Positions 9,059 through 18,113 of a DNA stretch of 64,000 nucleotides are shown here, piece by piece. The notes under the pieces were generated by a model that was not told the DNA's origin, did not search any database, and saw only the letters and a program-made list of their open reading frames with translations. How positions within the stretch are numbered: the stretch's first letter is position 1; each line of letters begins with the position of its first letter. The stretch comes from Bombella intestini. Lineage in GTDB: Bacteria > Pseudomonadota > Alphaproteobacteria > Acetobacterales > Acetobacteraceae. The position numbers and the translations under genes were made by a program. The DNA is taken from NCBI RefSeq assembly GCF_002003665.1, contig NZ_JATM01000003.1, forward strand, positions 1 to 64,000. The letters are read 5' to 3'.

Positions 9059-9439
9059 TTACCGGTTGGAGGGCAGAACAGGCCCGAGCGGGCGGCCACC
9101 TAGAAGATGCACATGGAAGTGCGGAACTTCCTGCCCTCCATCGGGGCCAAGATTGCTGACGAGGCGGAAGCCGCTGGGGATGAGCGATTGCTCGGCAGAA
9201 ATTTTATCCACGAGCTTCCAGAAATCCAGAATCTCCTCATCACTGGCACGAGAGAGGAAATCGTGCAGGTCCGTATAGGCCCCGCGAGGGATCACCAGAA
9301 CATGGATGGGGGCCAGAGGAGAAATGTCGTAGAAAGCAAAAGAATGTTTGCTGTCGCAGACACGTTCGGCAGGGATTTCTCCCCGCAGGATCTTGGCGAA
9401 AACATTGTTGGGATCGTAGGCGGGGGTGGGTGTCGGCAT
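9059..9439 (-). CDS. HIT-family nucleotide-binding protein
   Basis: A 126-aa protein with the histidine-triad signature HFHVH near the C-terminus (VPHFHVHLLGG). The family hydrolyses phosphoramidate bonds of nucleotide derivatives such as AMP-lysine. The chosen ATG at 9439 has a strong GAGGAGG SD about 10 nt upstream; an in-frame upstream start at 9517 adds an unrelated Pro-rich leader and is less likely. It is the last gene of the minus-strand his cluster, 91 bp after hisE, and is followed directly by an intrinsic terminator. Co-location with his genes is common in alphaproteobacteria, but the link to histidine synthesis is not understood. Confidence 0.9.
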   Translation of the reverse strand: MPTPTPAYDPNNVFAKILRGEIPAERVCDSKHSFAFYDISPLAPIHVLVIPRGAYTDLHDFLSRASDEEILDFWKLVDKISAEQSLIPSGFRLVSNLGPDGGQEVPHFHVHLLGGRPLGPVLPSNR

Positions 9440-9530
9440 AAGATGGGTTCCTCCTCGTTCCTTTAATGATTGGGGAGTGGGGTAGGGGGAAGTCAAGGGC
9501 GGAGGGTAACAACCCACCTATGAACCGTTT

Positions 9531-9890
9531 TTAGAAAGACGGTTTCGGGCGGGATGCCTTTTCCTCAATGCCGCTAGTGCCTTCACGACGTGCCAGCTCT
9601 TCCCAGACATCTGCTGGATCAATGCCCGCATCAACCCACATGACAATCAGGTGGTAGAGAACATCCGCACTTTCGCTGATGAGGCCGTTACGATCCCCCT
9701 TGATGGCCTCAATGACACATTCTACGGCTTCCTCGCCGAATTTCTGTGCAATTTTGCTCCGCCCTCTGGCCATGAGGCGGGCCGAGTGGCTGACAGAGGG
9801 AGACGCACCCTTACGGGCCATGACCGTATGATAGAGCCGTTCCAGAACATCCTTGCGGGTTGCAGGTGAGGAGGCGTTATTCTGAGGCAT
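9531..9890 (-). CDS. hisE: Phosphoribosyl-ATP pyrophosphatase
   Basis: A 119-aa all-helical MazG-like enzyme for the second step of histidine synthesis, converting PR-ATP to PR-AMP and pyrophosphate. The motif [18 protein letters not shown] followed by [18 protein letters not shown] gives the conserved acidic metal-binding residues. The ATG at 9890 has AGGAAAG 6 nt upstream. HisE is a stand-alone protein here, with no fused HisI, and no hisI is visible in the window. It follows hisF with a 31-bp gap. Confidence 0.95.
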   Translation of the reverse strand: MPQNNASSPATRKDVLERLYHTVMARKGASPSVSHSARLMARGRSKIAQKFGEEAVECVIEAIKGDRNGLISESADVLYHLIVMWVDAGIDPADVWEELARREGTSGIEEKASRPKPSF

Positions 9891-9921
9891 TAGCTTTCCT
9901 GTCTTTAGTTTATGCCGTTCT

Positions 9922-10683
9922 TTAGCGGCCCAGCCTGACGGGTAGCTGAGCCTCATGCAGGGCTTGCTTGACCTCGCCAATTTTGAATTGACCAAAATGG
10001 AATACACTGGCTGCTAGAAGGCCGCTGGCCCCTGCCTGCGCCCCTTCCACGAAGTGCGACAGCTCGCCCACTCCGCCAGACGCAATGACAGGCACGGAGA
10101 CACGGTTGCAGACAGTTTTTAGCAGATCAAGGTCGAAACCGGAGCGGGTGCCGTCACGGTCCATGCTGGTGAGTAGGATTTCCCCGGCACCTCGGGCGGC
10201 CATTTGCTCAGCCCATGCAACAGCGTCCAGTCCGGTAGGTTCCCGCCCACCTTTGGCGTAAACTTCCCACCCGCCACGGCCATTGGAGCGAGCATCTATA
10301 GCCACCACAATGCATTGACTGCCGAACCGTTCTGCCGTTTCATTGATGAGTTCTGGCGTGCGGATGGCAGCAGAGTTGATGGCGCATTTATCGGCACCGC
10401 TCAGCAGAAGTTTGCGGATGTCTGCGCAGCTTCGTACCCCACCTCCCACGGTGAGAGGTAGGCGGACCTCGGCAGCGGTTCTTTCCACAACATCAAAGAT
10501 AGTTTCTCGGTTATCCGAGCTTGCTGTGATGTCCAGAAAGGTCAGCTCATCCGCTCCAGCGGTGTCATAGAGTCGGGCTTGCTCCACCGGGTCGCCTGCA
10601 TCCCGTAGGGAAACAAAATTGACCCCTTTGACAACTCGTCCGTTACATACATCAAGGCAGGGGATGACACGCAGTTTTAGCAT
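9922..10683 (-). CDS. hisF: Imidazole glycerol phosphate synthase, cyclase subunit
   Basis: A 253-aa (beta/alpha)8 barrel that uses ammonia from HisH to convert PRFAR to imidazole glycerol phosphate and AICAR. The catalytic aspartates are seen as Asp11 (VIPCLDV) and Asp129 (VVAIDAR). The two phosphate-binding halves are VGGGVRS near residue 79 and VIASGGVG in the C-terminal half. The start overlaps the end of the upstream hisA fusion by 7 bp, so the genes are translationally coupled. Confidence 0.96.
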   Translation of the reverse strand: MLKLRVIPCLDVCNGRVVKGVNFVSLRDAGDPVEQARLYDTAGADELTFLDITASSDNRETIFDVVERTAAEVRLPLTVGGGVRSCADIRKLLLSGADKCAINSAAIRTPELINETAERFGSQCIVVAIDARSNGRGGWEVYAKGGREPTGLDAVAWAEQMAARGAGEILLTSMDRDGTRSGFDLDLLKTVCNRVSVPVIASGGVGELSHFVEGAQAGASGLLAASVFHFGQFKIGEVKQALHEAQLPVRLGR

Positions 10684-12077
10684 GACCCCTCCAGAATATT
10701 CAGGGCTTCAGGCAGGTTGATGCGGCCATCATACAGGGCACGGCCCACGATCACGCCGGTGATGCCGGGGGTGCTATCTGCTGCCTGACGCAGGGCACGG
10801 AGATGCTCCAGCGTGCCTACACCACCGCTAGCAATGACAGGAATAGACACATGGCGGGCTAGTGCGACTGTTTGGTCAATATCCAGCCCTTCTAGCATCC
10901 CGTCACGGGTGATCTCGGTAAAGATGATGCCTGCTACACCGGCATCTTCCATCCGGCGGGCGAGATCGGTTGCGGTTAGTTCGGAGACTTCAGCCCAACC
11001 TTCAGTGGCGACACGGCCCTGCCGGGCGTCAATTCCAGCGATCACACGGCCCGGCCATGCATGGGCAGCTTGCCGGACAAGGCCGGGGTCCTTCACAGCG
11101 GCTGAGCCGAGAATGACGCGGCTTACGCCAGCTTCCAACCAGCGTTCGATAGTCTTCATGTCCCGTAGGCCACCCCCAAGCTGGATGGGGAGGGAGGTGT
11201 TGGCGATGATGCCTTCTACAGCCTTCACATTGGCGGACTGACCCGCAAAGGCTCCGTCTAAGTCAACGATATGGAGGTGACGACATCCTGCTTCCTCAAA
11301 CAGTTTGGCTTGAGCAGGTGGGTTGTCGGAATAATGAGTAGCTTCACTCATTTCCCCCTGTCGTAGCCGCACGCAAGCCCCGCCTTTGAGGTCGATGGCT
11401 GGATAAAGGGTCAGCGGTTTCCGAGTGAGGGTATCCCGTTCGGAGGTATGATGAGGGGTGGAGAGGGGAGTATCGGCAGGCTGCCACTGCATGGCTTTTT
11501 CTTCAGGGACGAGGAGTTTTGAGAAGAATAATCCGCGCACTGTCCGGTCTCCGATTCGTGCAAAATAGGGGTGAGTGCCCCAGTGGGTGAAGCCAAGTGA
11601 GGTAAGAAGGGCTGCTGCGTCAGGCAATGTTTCACGCACACGGCAGTCCAGCACCTTGGCGCCAATAGCCTGTGCTCGGCTGATAATAGCCTCCATGAGC
11701 AGATTGCCCAGCCCTTTTCCTCGCTCGTAGGGAACGATGAAGAAGGCCGTTATGGTGGCACTGGTGCTGTATGTCTCGGAACGGGTGGTGGCATGGGCGA
11801 GAACGGCCGCCCCGCAGATGCTGTCATCTGGTGCTCGGACAATGAAGACATCACGTTCCGGCACGAGTAACAGACCCTGCAAGAAACTCCGTAGGACGTT
11901 GCTCTCAGGCGGTGTGTGCCAGTCGAATACGCCTTCTGCCAGGATGGCCGCTACGGTACTTTCCAGCAGGCTTTCCAGATCATCCCCACTGATGGTCTGG
12001 CCTAGCCGTTCAGCACGGTAGCTTCTAGGGCGGTGGATCATGGCCGGGTCTGTATCCGTATCCGTTAGGGCTGCCAT
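10677..12077 (-). CDS. hisA: GNAT acetyltransferase-HisA fusion
   Basis: One uninterrupted frame of 466 aa from ATG 12077 joins two enzymes. Residues about 1-190 are a GNAT N-acetyltransferase with the acetyl-CoA loop RGKGLG (about 119-124). From about 224 on it is a full HisA barrel ([16 protein letters not shown], Asp229 as catalytic base; [13 protein letters not shown]), which isomerises ProFAR to PRFAR. The start overlaps the hisH stop by 13 bp; an alternative is ATG 12041. An internal Met at 11492 (MQWQPADT) could start HisA separately with a 28-residue leader, but no stop separates the domains and the SD there is weak. Either the pathway enzyme is made as a true fusion or two products come from one frame. 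The acetyltransferase substrate is unknown. Confidence 0.88.
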   Translation of the reverse strand: MAALTDTDTDPAMIHRPRSYRAERLGQTISGDDLESLLESTVAAILAEGVFDWHTPPESNVLRSFLQGLLLVPERDVFIVRAPDDSICGAAVLAHATTRSETYSTSATITAFFIVPYERGKGLGNLLMEAIISRAQAIGAKVLDCRVRETLPDAAALLTSLGFTHWGTHPYFARIGDRTVRGLFFSKLLVPEEKAMQWQPADTPLSTPHHTSERDTLTRKPLTLYPAIDLKGGACVRLRQGEMSEATHYSDNPPAQAKLFEEAGCRHLHIVDLDGAFAGQSANVKAVEGIIANTSLPIQLGGGLRDMKTIERWLEAGVSRVILGSAAVKDPGLVRQAAHAWPGRVIAGIDARQGRVATEGWAEVSELTATDLARRMEDAGVAGIIFTEITRDGMLEGLDIDQTVALARHVSIPVIASGGVGTLEHLRALRQAADSTPGITGVIVGRALYDGRINLPEALNILEGSC

Positions 12078-12706
12078 GTCAGGAAGTTGCCAAGGATGGT
12101 TAGCCCCACATCCTGACTTTTTTCCACGTGAAACTGTGTGCCGCATCGGCTGCCCTTCGCCACGATGGCAGGAACCGTCATGCCATAATCTGCCGTGGCA
12201 ATGGTTTCATCCGCAGGGGCATCAACTAGCGCATAGGAGTGGACAAAATAACCGTGGTTTCCCGGCTCTAGCCCCTCTGTTAGCGGGTGAGCCCCGGGGG
12301 TGAAGGACAGCGTGTTCCAGCCCATATGGGGGAGCCGAAGGCCTTGCCGGGAACTATCATCCATAGGGGCAATATGGCCCCCGATCCAGCCCAGCCCTTC
12401 CGTGCGGCCATGCTCCAGCCCGTATTGTGCCATGAGCTGCATCCCCACGCAGATACCAAGGAAGGGCGTGCCTTCCGCTGTGGCTTTTTCCAGAAGAGGG
12501 CGGAGGTCGCCTTCATCCAGTCCTTTGGCACAATCGGCAAAAGCTCCCTGCCCGGGAAGAATTAGCCGGTCAGCCGAGAGGATGTCAGTCTCATTACGGG
12601 AGATGATGACATCAGCATCTAGCCCCCGCAGGGTTGCTGCCCGTTGGGTTGCCTGTGCGGCAGAGGCCAGGTTGCCGCCATTGTAGTCGATTACGACAAC
12701 ACGCAT
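12065..12706 (-). CDS. hisH: Imidazole glycerol phosphate synthase, glutaminase subunit
   Basis: A 213-aa class I glutamine amidotransferase that feeds ammonia to HisF. The catalytic triad is visible as Cys86 in GICVGMQL, and His193 and Glu195 in TQFHVEKS. The usual Pro between His and Glu is Val here. PGQGAFADC holds the conserved oxyanion region. The next gene starts inside its last codons. It lies 82 bp downstream of hisB, with a weak hairpin in between. Confidence 0.96.
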   Translation of the reverse strand: MRVVVIDYNGGNLASAAQATQRAATLRGLDADVIISRNETDILSADRLILPGQGAFADCAKGLDEGDLRPLLEKATAEGTPFLGICVGMQLMAQYGLEHGRTEGLGWIGGHIAPMDDSSRQGLRLPHMGWNTLSFTPGAHPLTEGLEPGNHGYFVHSYALVDAPADETIATADYGMTVPAIVAKGSRCGTQFHVEKSQDVGLTILGNFLTWQP

Positions 12707-12769
12707 AAACTCTCTCCATACCGCAAGCTGCCCGGTCCTGTTTCATGCAGGAGGGGAAGACAAATCAAG

Positions 12770-12800
12770 AAAAAATCGTGAGGGTGCTTTATAGCACCCC
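12770..12800 (-). terminator. Weak hairpin between hisB and hisH
   Basis: GGGTGC (12782-12787) and GCACCC (12794-12799) form a 6-bp stem whose loop carries the hisB stop codon. On the minus strand a run of six T follows after six further bases. It could act as an attenuator or processing site inside the his operon. The distance of the T-run makes strong termination doubtful. Confidence 0.35.
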
Positions 12801-13391
12801 TTTGGTGGAAGGAATCCGCCCTGCACTGCGTGGGTCGCAGGAAAGGGCCATACGCAGGGCACGAGCGAAAGATTTGAAGGCACTTTCAGCAATATGATGG
12901 GCGTTAGTCCCGGCGCGGCAGTTCATATGCACGGTGATGCGGGCGGACATGCAGAGAGCGCGGAAGAATTCTTCTACCATCTCCGTAGCCATGTTGCCGA
13001 TCATCTCACGGGGGAAAGAAATATTCCATGCAAGGAAAGGACGGCCTGAAATATCTACGACTGCTTCGCAGAGGGCTTCATCCAGCGGGACCAGAGCAGA
13101 ACCGAAACGTTCGATTCCCCGTTTGTCGCCAATGGCTCGGTAGAGGGCTTCGCCCAGTGTGATTCCCACATCCTCAATAGTATGATGGTCATCAATATGC
13201 AGGTCGCCTTTGACTTGGATATCCAAGTCCAGCCCACCATGTCGGGCTAGAGCATCCAGCATGTGGTCGAAGAAACCAATGCCTGTCTGAATGTTGCTTT
13301 TCCCGTGCCCATCAATGGCGAGGGAAAGGGTGATGTCGGTTTCGCCTGTTTGGCGATTCAGTGTAGCGGTGCGTGATATCTGAGTGGTCAT
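12789..13391 (-). CDS. hisB: Imidazoleglycerol-phosphate dehydratase
   Basis: A 200-aa monofunctional dehydratase without the phosphatase domain found in enterobacteria. The manganese-binding repeats are clear: FFDHMLDALARHG and DDHHTIEDVGI in the first half, MNCRAGTNAHHIAES in the second. The typical family C-terminus (DPRSAGRIPSTKGVL) is present. It is the first visible gene of the minus-strand his operon. A 111-bp divergent gap to the nitroreductase should hold the operon promoter, though I cannot point to a clear one. The SD is weak (AGAAAG). Confidence 0.96.
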   Translation of the reverse strand: MTTQISRTATLNRQTGETDITLSLAIDGHGKSNIQTGIGFFDHMLDALARHGGLDLDIQVKGDLHIDDHHTIEDVGITLGEALYRAIGDKRGIERFGSALVPLDEALCEAVVDISGRPFLAWNISFPREMIGNMATEMVEEFFRALCMSARITVHMNCRAGTNAHHIAESAFKSFARALRMALSCDPRSAGRIPSTKGVL

Positions 13392-13502
13392 GTCTTTCTG
13401 CTATACCAATATGCGCTGCTTTCCAAACTTGCTTATTGTGACCGTGTGGGTGAGACTGCCTAGTTAATTGACCATGACAAGATTTTCAGGAGGGGCGTCA
13501 AC

Positions 13503-14126
13503 ATGGCGCAAGCTTCATCCGTTTCACCGCTTAACGTGTTGCTGGACCGGTCCTCAACGGGCGATCTTGTCGCTCCAGCCCCGCATGGGGATGTGTTGGC
13601 CCGTATTCTTTCTGCTGGCCTGCGTGCGCCCGATCATGGGCATCTCTGCCCGTGGCGGTATGTGGTGATCACGGGGGAGGCTCGCCCGACTTTTGCCGAA
13701 CATGTGGTAGCGGCCGTGGCACGACAGGAGCCGGAGGCTCCAGAGAAAAAACGAGAGAAACGGCGTAAGCGTTTCTCAGAGACGCCAATGATCATTGCGC
13801 TGGGTATGCATCTCCGGCCGGACCATAAGGTGCCTGTCATGGAGCAGGAAATGGCCGTGGCGGCGGGTACTATGAATGTTCTTAATGCCCTGCATATGGA
13901 GGGGTTTGGCGGCGTTTGGATCAGCGGTGCTTTTTGTGAGGACCGGTCGTTGCTCAGCCAACTGGGGTTGGAGGCACCGCATCGGCTTGCGGGGTTCTTG
14001 CTGGTGGGTACGCCGGAGAAGTCTGACCGCTGCCACACTCGCCCGGATATTGGGGATTACATGGCGTTCTGGGATGGCCAAAGCCCTATTGCTTTTGGTG
14101 CTGATGACAGGCGGAAGGAGCGTTAG
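13503..14126 (+). CDS. Nitroreductase-family flavoprotein (YdjA-like)
   Basis: A 207-aa FMN-dependent oxidoreductase of the small nitroreductase class. AGGAGGGG lies 8 nt before the ATG. Family features are the N-terminal RSSTGDLVAPAP, the FMN-binding LRAPDHGHLCPWRY and the later QEMAVAAGTMNVLNALHMEG with GVWISGAF. Residues 75-95 are strongly basic (EKKREKRRKRF), a usual lid helix in this group. The physiological substrate is unknown; members reduce nitro compounds or quinones with NAD(P)H. Confidence 0.88.
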   Translation: MAQASSVSPLNVLLDRSSTGDLVAPAPHGDVLARILSAGLRAPDHGHLCPWRYVVITGEARPTFAEHVVAAVARQEPEAPEKKREKRRKRFSETPMIIALGMHLRPDHKVPVMEQEMAVAAGTMNVLNALHMEGFGGVWISGAFCEDRSLLSQLGLEAPHRLAGFLLVGTPEKSDRCHTRPDIGDYMAFWDGQSPIAFGADDRRKER

Positions 14127-14212
14127 TCTTCCGTCCGAGGTGGCTGGTTGCCGGGGGGGGCCGGTTGCGTTAAAGCGATGAACGTATGAGTTGAGGAAGG
14201 CAGGGCCGCATC

Positions 14213-15484
14213 ATGAAACAGCCACAGCACGGTGACGTTCATCAGGCAGGGTCGCATCAGGCGGATTGTGTGTGCAGTGATATTGTGATTGCCGGGGGTG
14301 GCCCTGCTGGCCTGGCGGCGGCTCTGTCTTTCGCCCGAGAGGGCTGGCAGGTGAGTGTGGTGGAGAAAGCTCCCCGCAACGTGCTGGAAGCTCCCGCTTT
14401 TGATGGGCGGGAAATCGCCTTGACCCATCACACGGTACAGTGGTTGAAGCAGCATGGCGTATGGGATGAAATCCCGGCTGAAGCTGTGTGCCCTCTGGAT
14501 GTAGCCCGAGTGGAGAGTGGCCGTCTTGGTGGTCCGCCCCTGATCTTTCATGCGCCGGGCGGTTCAGGAAAGGAAGCATCCTCTGCTGATGCGCCAGAAG
14601 GGGAGCCGCTGGGATATCTAGTTGCTAATCATCTTATCCGACAGGCTCTTTACCGGGTTGTGAGTCGGACGGAGGGCATTACCCTGTTCTGCCAGACGGG
14701 CGTAACGGGGTATCAGGCCAGCAGGAATGATGTGCAGGTGCAGCTCTCGGACGGACGGACAATGCAGGCCCGGCTGCTTGTCGGGGCGGATGGTCGTTTC
14801 TCTCGGATACGGGAGATGGCCGGAATTGGGTCCATCGTGCATGATTTCGGCATGAGCATTCTTGTCTGCCGGATGAGGCACCTCACTCCGCATGATAACA
14901 CCGCCCTGCAATGGTTTGATGAACGCCAGACCATTGCTCTTCTGCCGGTAGCTTCTGATGGGGGGATAGGGGATATGTCCTCCTTAGTGCTTACCCTGCC
15001 GCCAGATGATATTGCTCGCCTGCGTGTAGCAGAAGATGATGACTTCAACGCCGAGATCACCCGCCGCACGGATGAGCGGCTTGGTCTGCTTCGTGTCATG
15101 AGCGATCGTATCACTTATCCTCTCAAAGCCGTGTATGCTCATCGTTTCCATGCGCCTCGTGTGGCTCTGATCGGTGATGCTGCAGTGGGGATGCACCCGA
15201 TAACGGCGCATGGTTTTAATTTTGGTATCCGTGGGCAGGAGACATTGGTGCAGGAACTGAGCGCAGGACCGGGCGACCCGGGGGATGCGATGTCCCTCCA
15301 GCGCTTCGAGCGGCGGCATCGCCGGGCGACCTTCCCACTCTTTACAGCGACCAATGCGATTGCTGTGGCCTATACCCGTGATGATGGTCCGTTTCCGCTT
15401 GCCCGTCGGGCTGGATTGATGCTGGCCAACCGTCTGGCCCCGTTTAAAAAGGCCGTCACACGGATGTTGATGGACCCTGTGTAG
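14213..15484 (+). CDS. FAD-dependent ubiquinone-type hydroxylase (UbiH/UbiM family)
   Basis: A 423-aa class A flavin monooxygenase. The N-terminal dinucleotide motif is IVIAGGGPAGLAAAL (residues about 24-38), the DG motif is LLVGADGRFSRIR, and the FAD-ribityl motif is ALIGDAAVGMHPITAHGFNFGI. The HPxxAHGFN form is typical of ubiquinone-pathway hydroxylases, and resembles UbiM, which is common in alphaproteobacteria including acetic acid bacteria. It probably hydroxylates the ubiquinone ring during aerobic growth; which carbon cannot be read from sequence. A 20-residue hydrophilic leader with two Cys precedes the FAD motif, so the true start could be slightly later. Confidence 0.8.
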   Translation: MKQPQHGDVHQAGSHQADCVCSDIVIAGGGPAGLAAALSFAREGWQVSVVEKAPRNVLEAPAFDGREIALTHHTVQWLKQHGVWDEIPAEAVCPLDVARVESGRLGGPPLIFHAPGGSGKEASSADAPEGEPLGYLVANHLIRQALYRVVSRTEGITLFCQTGVTGYQASRNDVQVQLSDGRTMQARLLVGADGRFSRIREMAGIGSIVHDFGMSILVCRMRHLTPHDNTALQWFDERQTIALLPVASDGGIGDMSSLVLTLPPDDIARLRVAEDDDFNAEITRRTDERLGLLRVMSDRITYPLKAVYAHRFHAPRVALIGDAAVGMHPITAHGFNFGIRGQETLVQELSAGPGDPGDAMSLQRFERRHRRATFPLFTATNAIAVAYTRDDGPFPLARRAGLMLANRLAPFKKAVTRMLMDPV

Positions 15485-15719
15485 TCCTCTTTTCTTTATT
15501 AATGAGAGGTTAGTTAAAGGTTTAGTTTTTGTTTCTAAAACCGCTTGCCTGTAGTGGCTTTTTGCTGTGATAGTGGTCGCAAGGGTGATTTCGGTGTGGA
15601 AAGATGCCTTTTCCCGAGAGGTGTCGGGTAATCTCCATTCTACTGAAATGGCTCGCTATATCTTTTTGCCAGCTTGTAGAAGCTGATAGTCACATCGTGA
15701 GCCATGTATAGGGTGCATT

Positions 15720-17330
15720 ATGACATATGATGTCGTCATTATTGGTGCTGGTTTTGCCGGACTAACACTGGCCTATCAATTAAAGAAAAAGAAAAAAGAT
15801 CTTCATATTGCCATTGTGCATGATTCTTCATTTCCCGGTGATGACATCTCAAATAAAGTTGGTGAATCGTTTAACGAATTGGCCGCTATCTATTTCGATC
15901 AGATGCTCGGTCTTAAGGAGTTTATGAAGGAGCGTTACCCTCGCAAAATGGGGATGCGTTTTTTCAAAATTAACGATACTTCCTATCAGGAGATGGGAAT
16001 TAATAGTCCGTTCCCAACGACTTCGTTTCATTTCGAGCGTGGGAAATTGGAGAATGATCTATATGGTCTCGTAAAAGATGATGTGGATTTTTATCTCAAC
16101 CATAAATATATCGACTTCGAAGAGGATGGGGACGAAAAGAAAATCCATGTCCTGAACCGTGCCGATAATAGCCCTGTATCATTGCGGGCGGCATGGCTTG
16201 TTGATGCTGCCGGTATGAAAAAGCTGCTGGCTCGTAAATTTGGGATTACGCATAGACTCGACATTAATCATTCTTCAGTCTGGTTCCGGGTAGGCGGTGG
16301 CGTTAACGTAGATGAGTTCCTGCCACGGACTGAAGACAGTCCGTTTACATCAGATAGACGCTCATGGAGTTCCATCCATCTGGAAGGGGTCGGGTACTGG
16401 ATATGGATCCTGCGCCTTTCCGAGGATAAGACGAGTGTTGGTATTGTCTTCGATGAAGACATGTATGATTTTCAAGATTTTGCAACGTGGGAAAAGACAA
16501 CTGCCTGGTTGCGGGAGAATGTTAATGTCCTGATCAATTATCTTGAAGAAAAGAAATTCCCGATTCTTGACTTCAAGGTATTGAGACGGTTCGCCAGTGA
16601 GTGCGAGTACTGGGTGGATCAGAACCGCTGGGCCTTGATAGGGGATGCCTACGGTATCTGGGACCCTTATTATTCCAACGGATTTGACCTGATCGGGATG
16701 CAAAATACCATTCTGACGGAGCTGATTGCTGCGGAACGGAGCGGGGAAAGCATCAGCGAACGTCTGCCAGAGGCTAATGGGTTCATTAAGAACATAATGA
16801 TAGGCTTTGGAATTACATTTTCCAATTTCTATCCCCGGAAAGATAGCTGGTACTACATTTGCTCAAAATATAACGTTGATATAACGATGTATGCGCCATT
16901 CATGGTGCATATTATGTCCAATGCTCTTCAATCCATGTTTATGGAGGAGGATTCATCCTTCCGGAATGATGTCATGGAGCGACTCATTGGGGCAGGTCTT
17001 GTCTATGGTGAAACAGTTAGTTTTCTTGCCTCAGATGAGTTCAAGAATAATGGTGTGAAGGGCTATGATTATATGCTCTTGAAACCAGAAACATTCCATG
17101 CGTTTGTTCCAGAAACAAATATTCCCTTCCATGAGAAAGAGAAGGCTCTTTCTATCCTTAGGAAGAACCACAATTTGATCTTGTGCGTTCAGTATTATCT
17201 GAAAGCAGGGCGTAATTATATGGACTTCATAAAAAGAGGAGCCTATTTCGCTATCACAGAACAGACAGACCCTGAGCGGTACAAGGACAATCCTGACCTG
17301 CTGGAGGCAGAATTGTTCCGTCCAGCGTAA
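15720..17330 (+). CDS. Flavin-dependent halogenase-like oxidoreductase
   Basis: A 536-aa protein of the length of tryptophan halogenases (about 530-540 aa). It has an N-terminal FAD motif GAGFAG (9-14), a KVGES sequence (46-50) in the place of the halogenase active-site Lys region, and ALIGDAYGIWDPYYSNGFDLIG for FAD binding. The halogenase signature WxWxIP is present only as WIWIL (227-231), with Leu in place of Pro. A halide-using reaction is therefore possible but not assured; related non-halogenating oxidoreductases exist. The gene is clearly richer in AT codons (AAA, AAT, ATT) than its neighbours, has a weak SD (AGGG) and ends 6 bp from a convergent gene, which suggests horizontal gain. 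No flavin reductase is adjacent. Confidence 0.7.
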   Translation: MTYDVVIIGAGFAGLTLAYQLKKKKKDLHIAIVHDSSFPGDDISNKVGESFNELAAIYFDQMLGLKEFMKERYPRKMGMRFFKINDTSYQEMGINSPFPTTSFHFERGKLENDLYGLVKDDVDFYLNHKYIDFEEDGDEKKIHVLNRADNSPVSLRAAWLVDAAGMKKLLARKFGITHRLDINHSSVWFRVGGGVNVDEFLPRTEDSPFTSDRRSWSSIHLEGVGYWIWILRLSEDKTSVGIVFDEDMYDFQDFATWEKTTAWLRENVNVLINYLEEKKFPILDFKVLRRFASECEYWVDQNRWALIGDAYGIWDPYYSNGFDLIGMQNTILTELIAAERSGESISERLPEANGFIKNIMIGFGITFSNFYPRKDSWYYICSKYNVDITMYAPFMVHIMSNALQSMFMEEDSSFRNDVMERLIGAGLVYGETVSFLASDEFKNNGVKGYDYMLLKPETFHAFVPETNIPFHEKEKALSILRKNHNLILCVQYYLKAGRNYMDFIKRGAYFAITEQTDPERYKDNPDLLEAELFRPA

Positions 17331-17336
17331 GAGGCG

Positions 17337-18110
17337 TTACGAGTTTGTCGTGATAGTGTGGGATTGGAGGAACCGTTCCAATTCCACATCTCCTGCTACG
17401 GCCCGTATGTAGTATGGTTTTGCATTGTGTTCAGCCGCTTTGCTTGTCTCCACTGGAGCCAGTCTGACAGGCACTTCCAAAGAGCGGGCCAGTAGGCGGA
17501 GTTTGCCGATTTTGCGGGGATTACCATAGAGCTGGTCGCCGTAGATGGGTGTTCCTAGCATGGCGCAATGGACACGGGCCTGATGGGTCCGCCCTGTATG
17601 GAGGGTTAGTTCCAATAGGCTGGATGCTCCATTGCTTGCCAGAATACGCCATGAGGTTTGGGCTGGTTTGCTATGTTTGTCTTGCGGGGATGCTGCCTTT
17701 TTGGTCGAAGCCGTTTGCGGTACGGCTTCGGAGACCATTTTCCATCCCTGCTGGGCGGAGGAAACACGCCGTAGCAGGGTGGTGAGTGTCCCTTTCTCCT
17801 CGGTTGGGCGTCCTTCAACGAGAGCCCAGTATCGTTTGACGGTCTTATGTTCGGCAAAGGCCTGTTGTGCCGCAACGAGGGCAGATTTACGGCGGGCTAT
17901 GAGCAGACAGCCAGCTGTGTCGGTATCCAGCCGATGGACCAACCAAGGCCCACCTCGTTTCTGGGGCACGAAGCGGGTTTCGACACTATCTTGCGTTTTG
18001 GGGCCGGGGTGGGCAGCAAGTCCGGCAGGTTTGTTGATGACGACAAAATGCCGATCCTCCCAGAGGATAGGAAGTTCTTTGCCGGGGAGGAAAAGGGGAG
18101 GAGCAGCCAT
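17337..18110 (-). CDS. RluA-family pseudouridine synthase
   Basis: A 257-aa single-domain enzyme that converts uridine to pseudouridine in rRNA or tRNA. The catalytic motif HRLDTDTAG holds Asp62, preceded by the family start FVVINKPAGLAAHPG. THTGRTHQARVHCAMLGTPIYGD is the conserved substrate-binding region. No S4 domain is present, as in RluA/TruC-type members, so the target cannot be named. A low-complexity insert rich in Lys, Ser and Gln (about residues 130-150) is unusual. It starts 3 bp after the ftsK stop and is therefore likely co-transcribed and coupled. Confidence 0.88.
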   Translation of the reverse strand: MAAPPLFLPGKELPILWEDRHFVVINKPAGLAAHPGPKTQDSVETRFVPQKRGGPWLVHRLDTDTAGCLLIARRKSALVAAQQAFAEHKTVKRYWALVEGRPTEEKGTLTTLLRRVSSAQQGWKMVSEAVPQTASTKKAASPQDKHSKPAQTSWRILASNGASSLLELTLHTGRTHQARVHCAMLGTPIYGDQLYGNPRKIGKLRLLARSLEVPVRLAPVETSKAAEHNAKPYYIRAVAGDVELERFLQSHTITTNS

Positions 18111-18113
18111 AGG

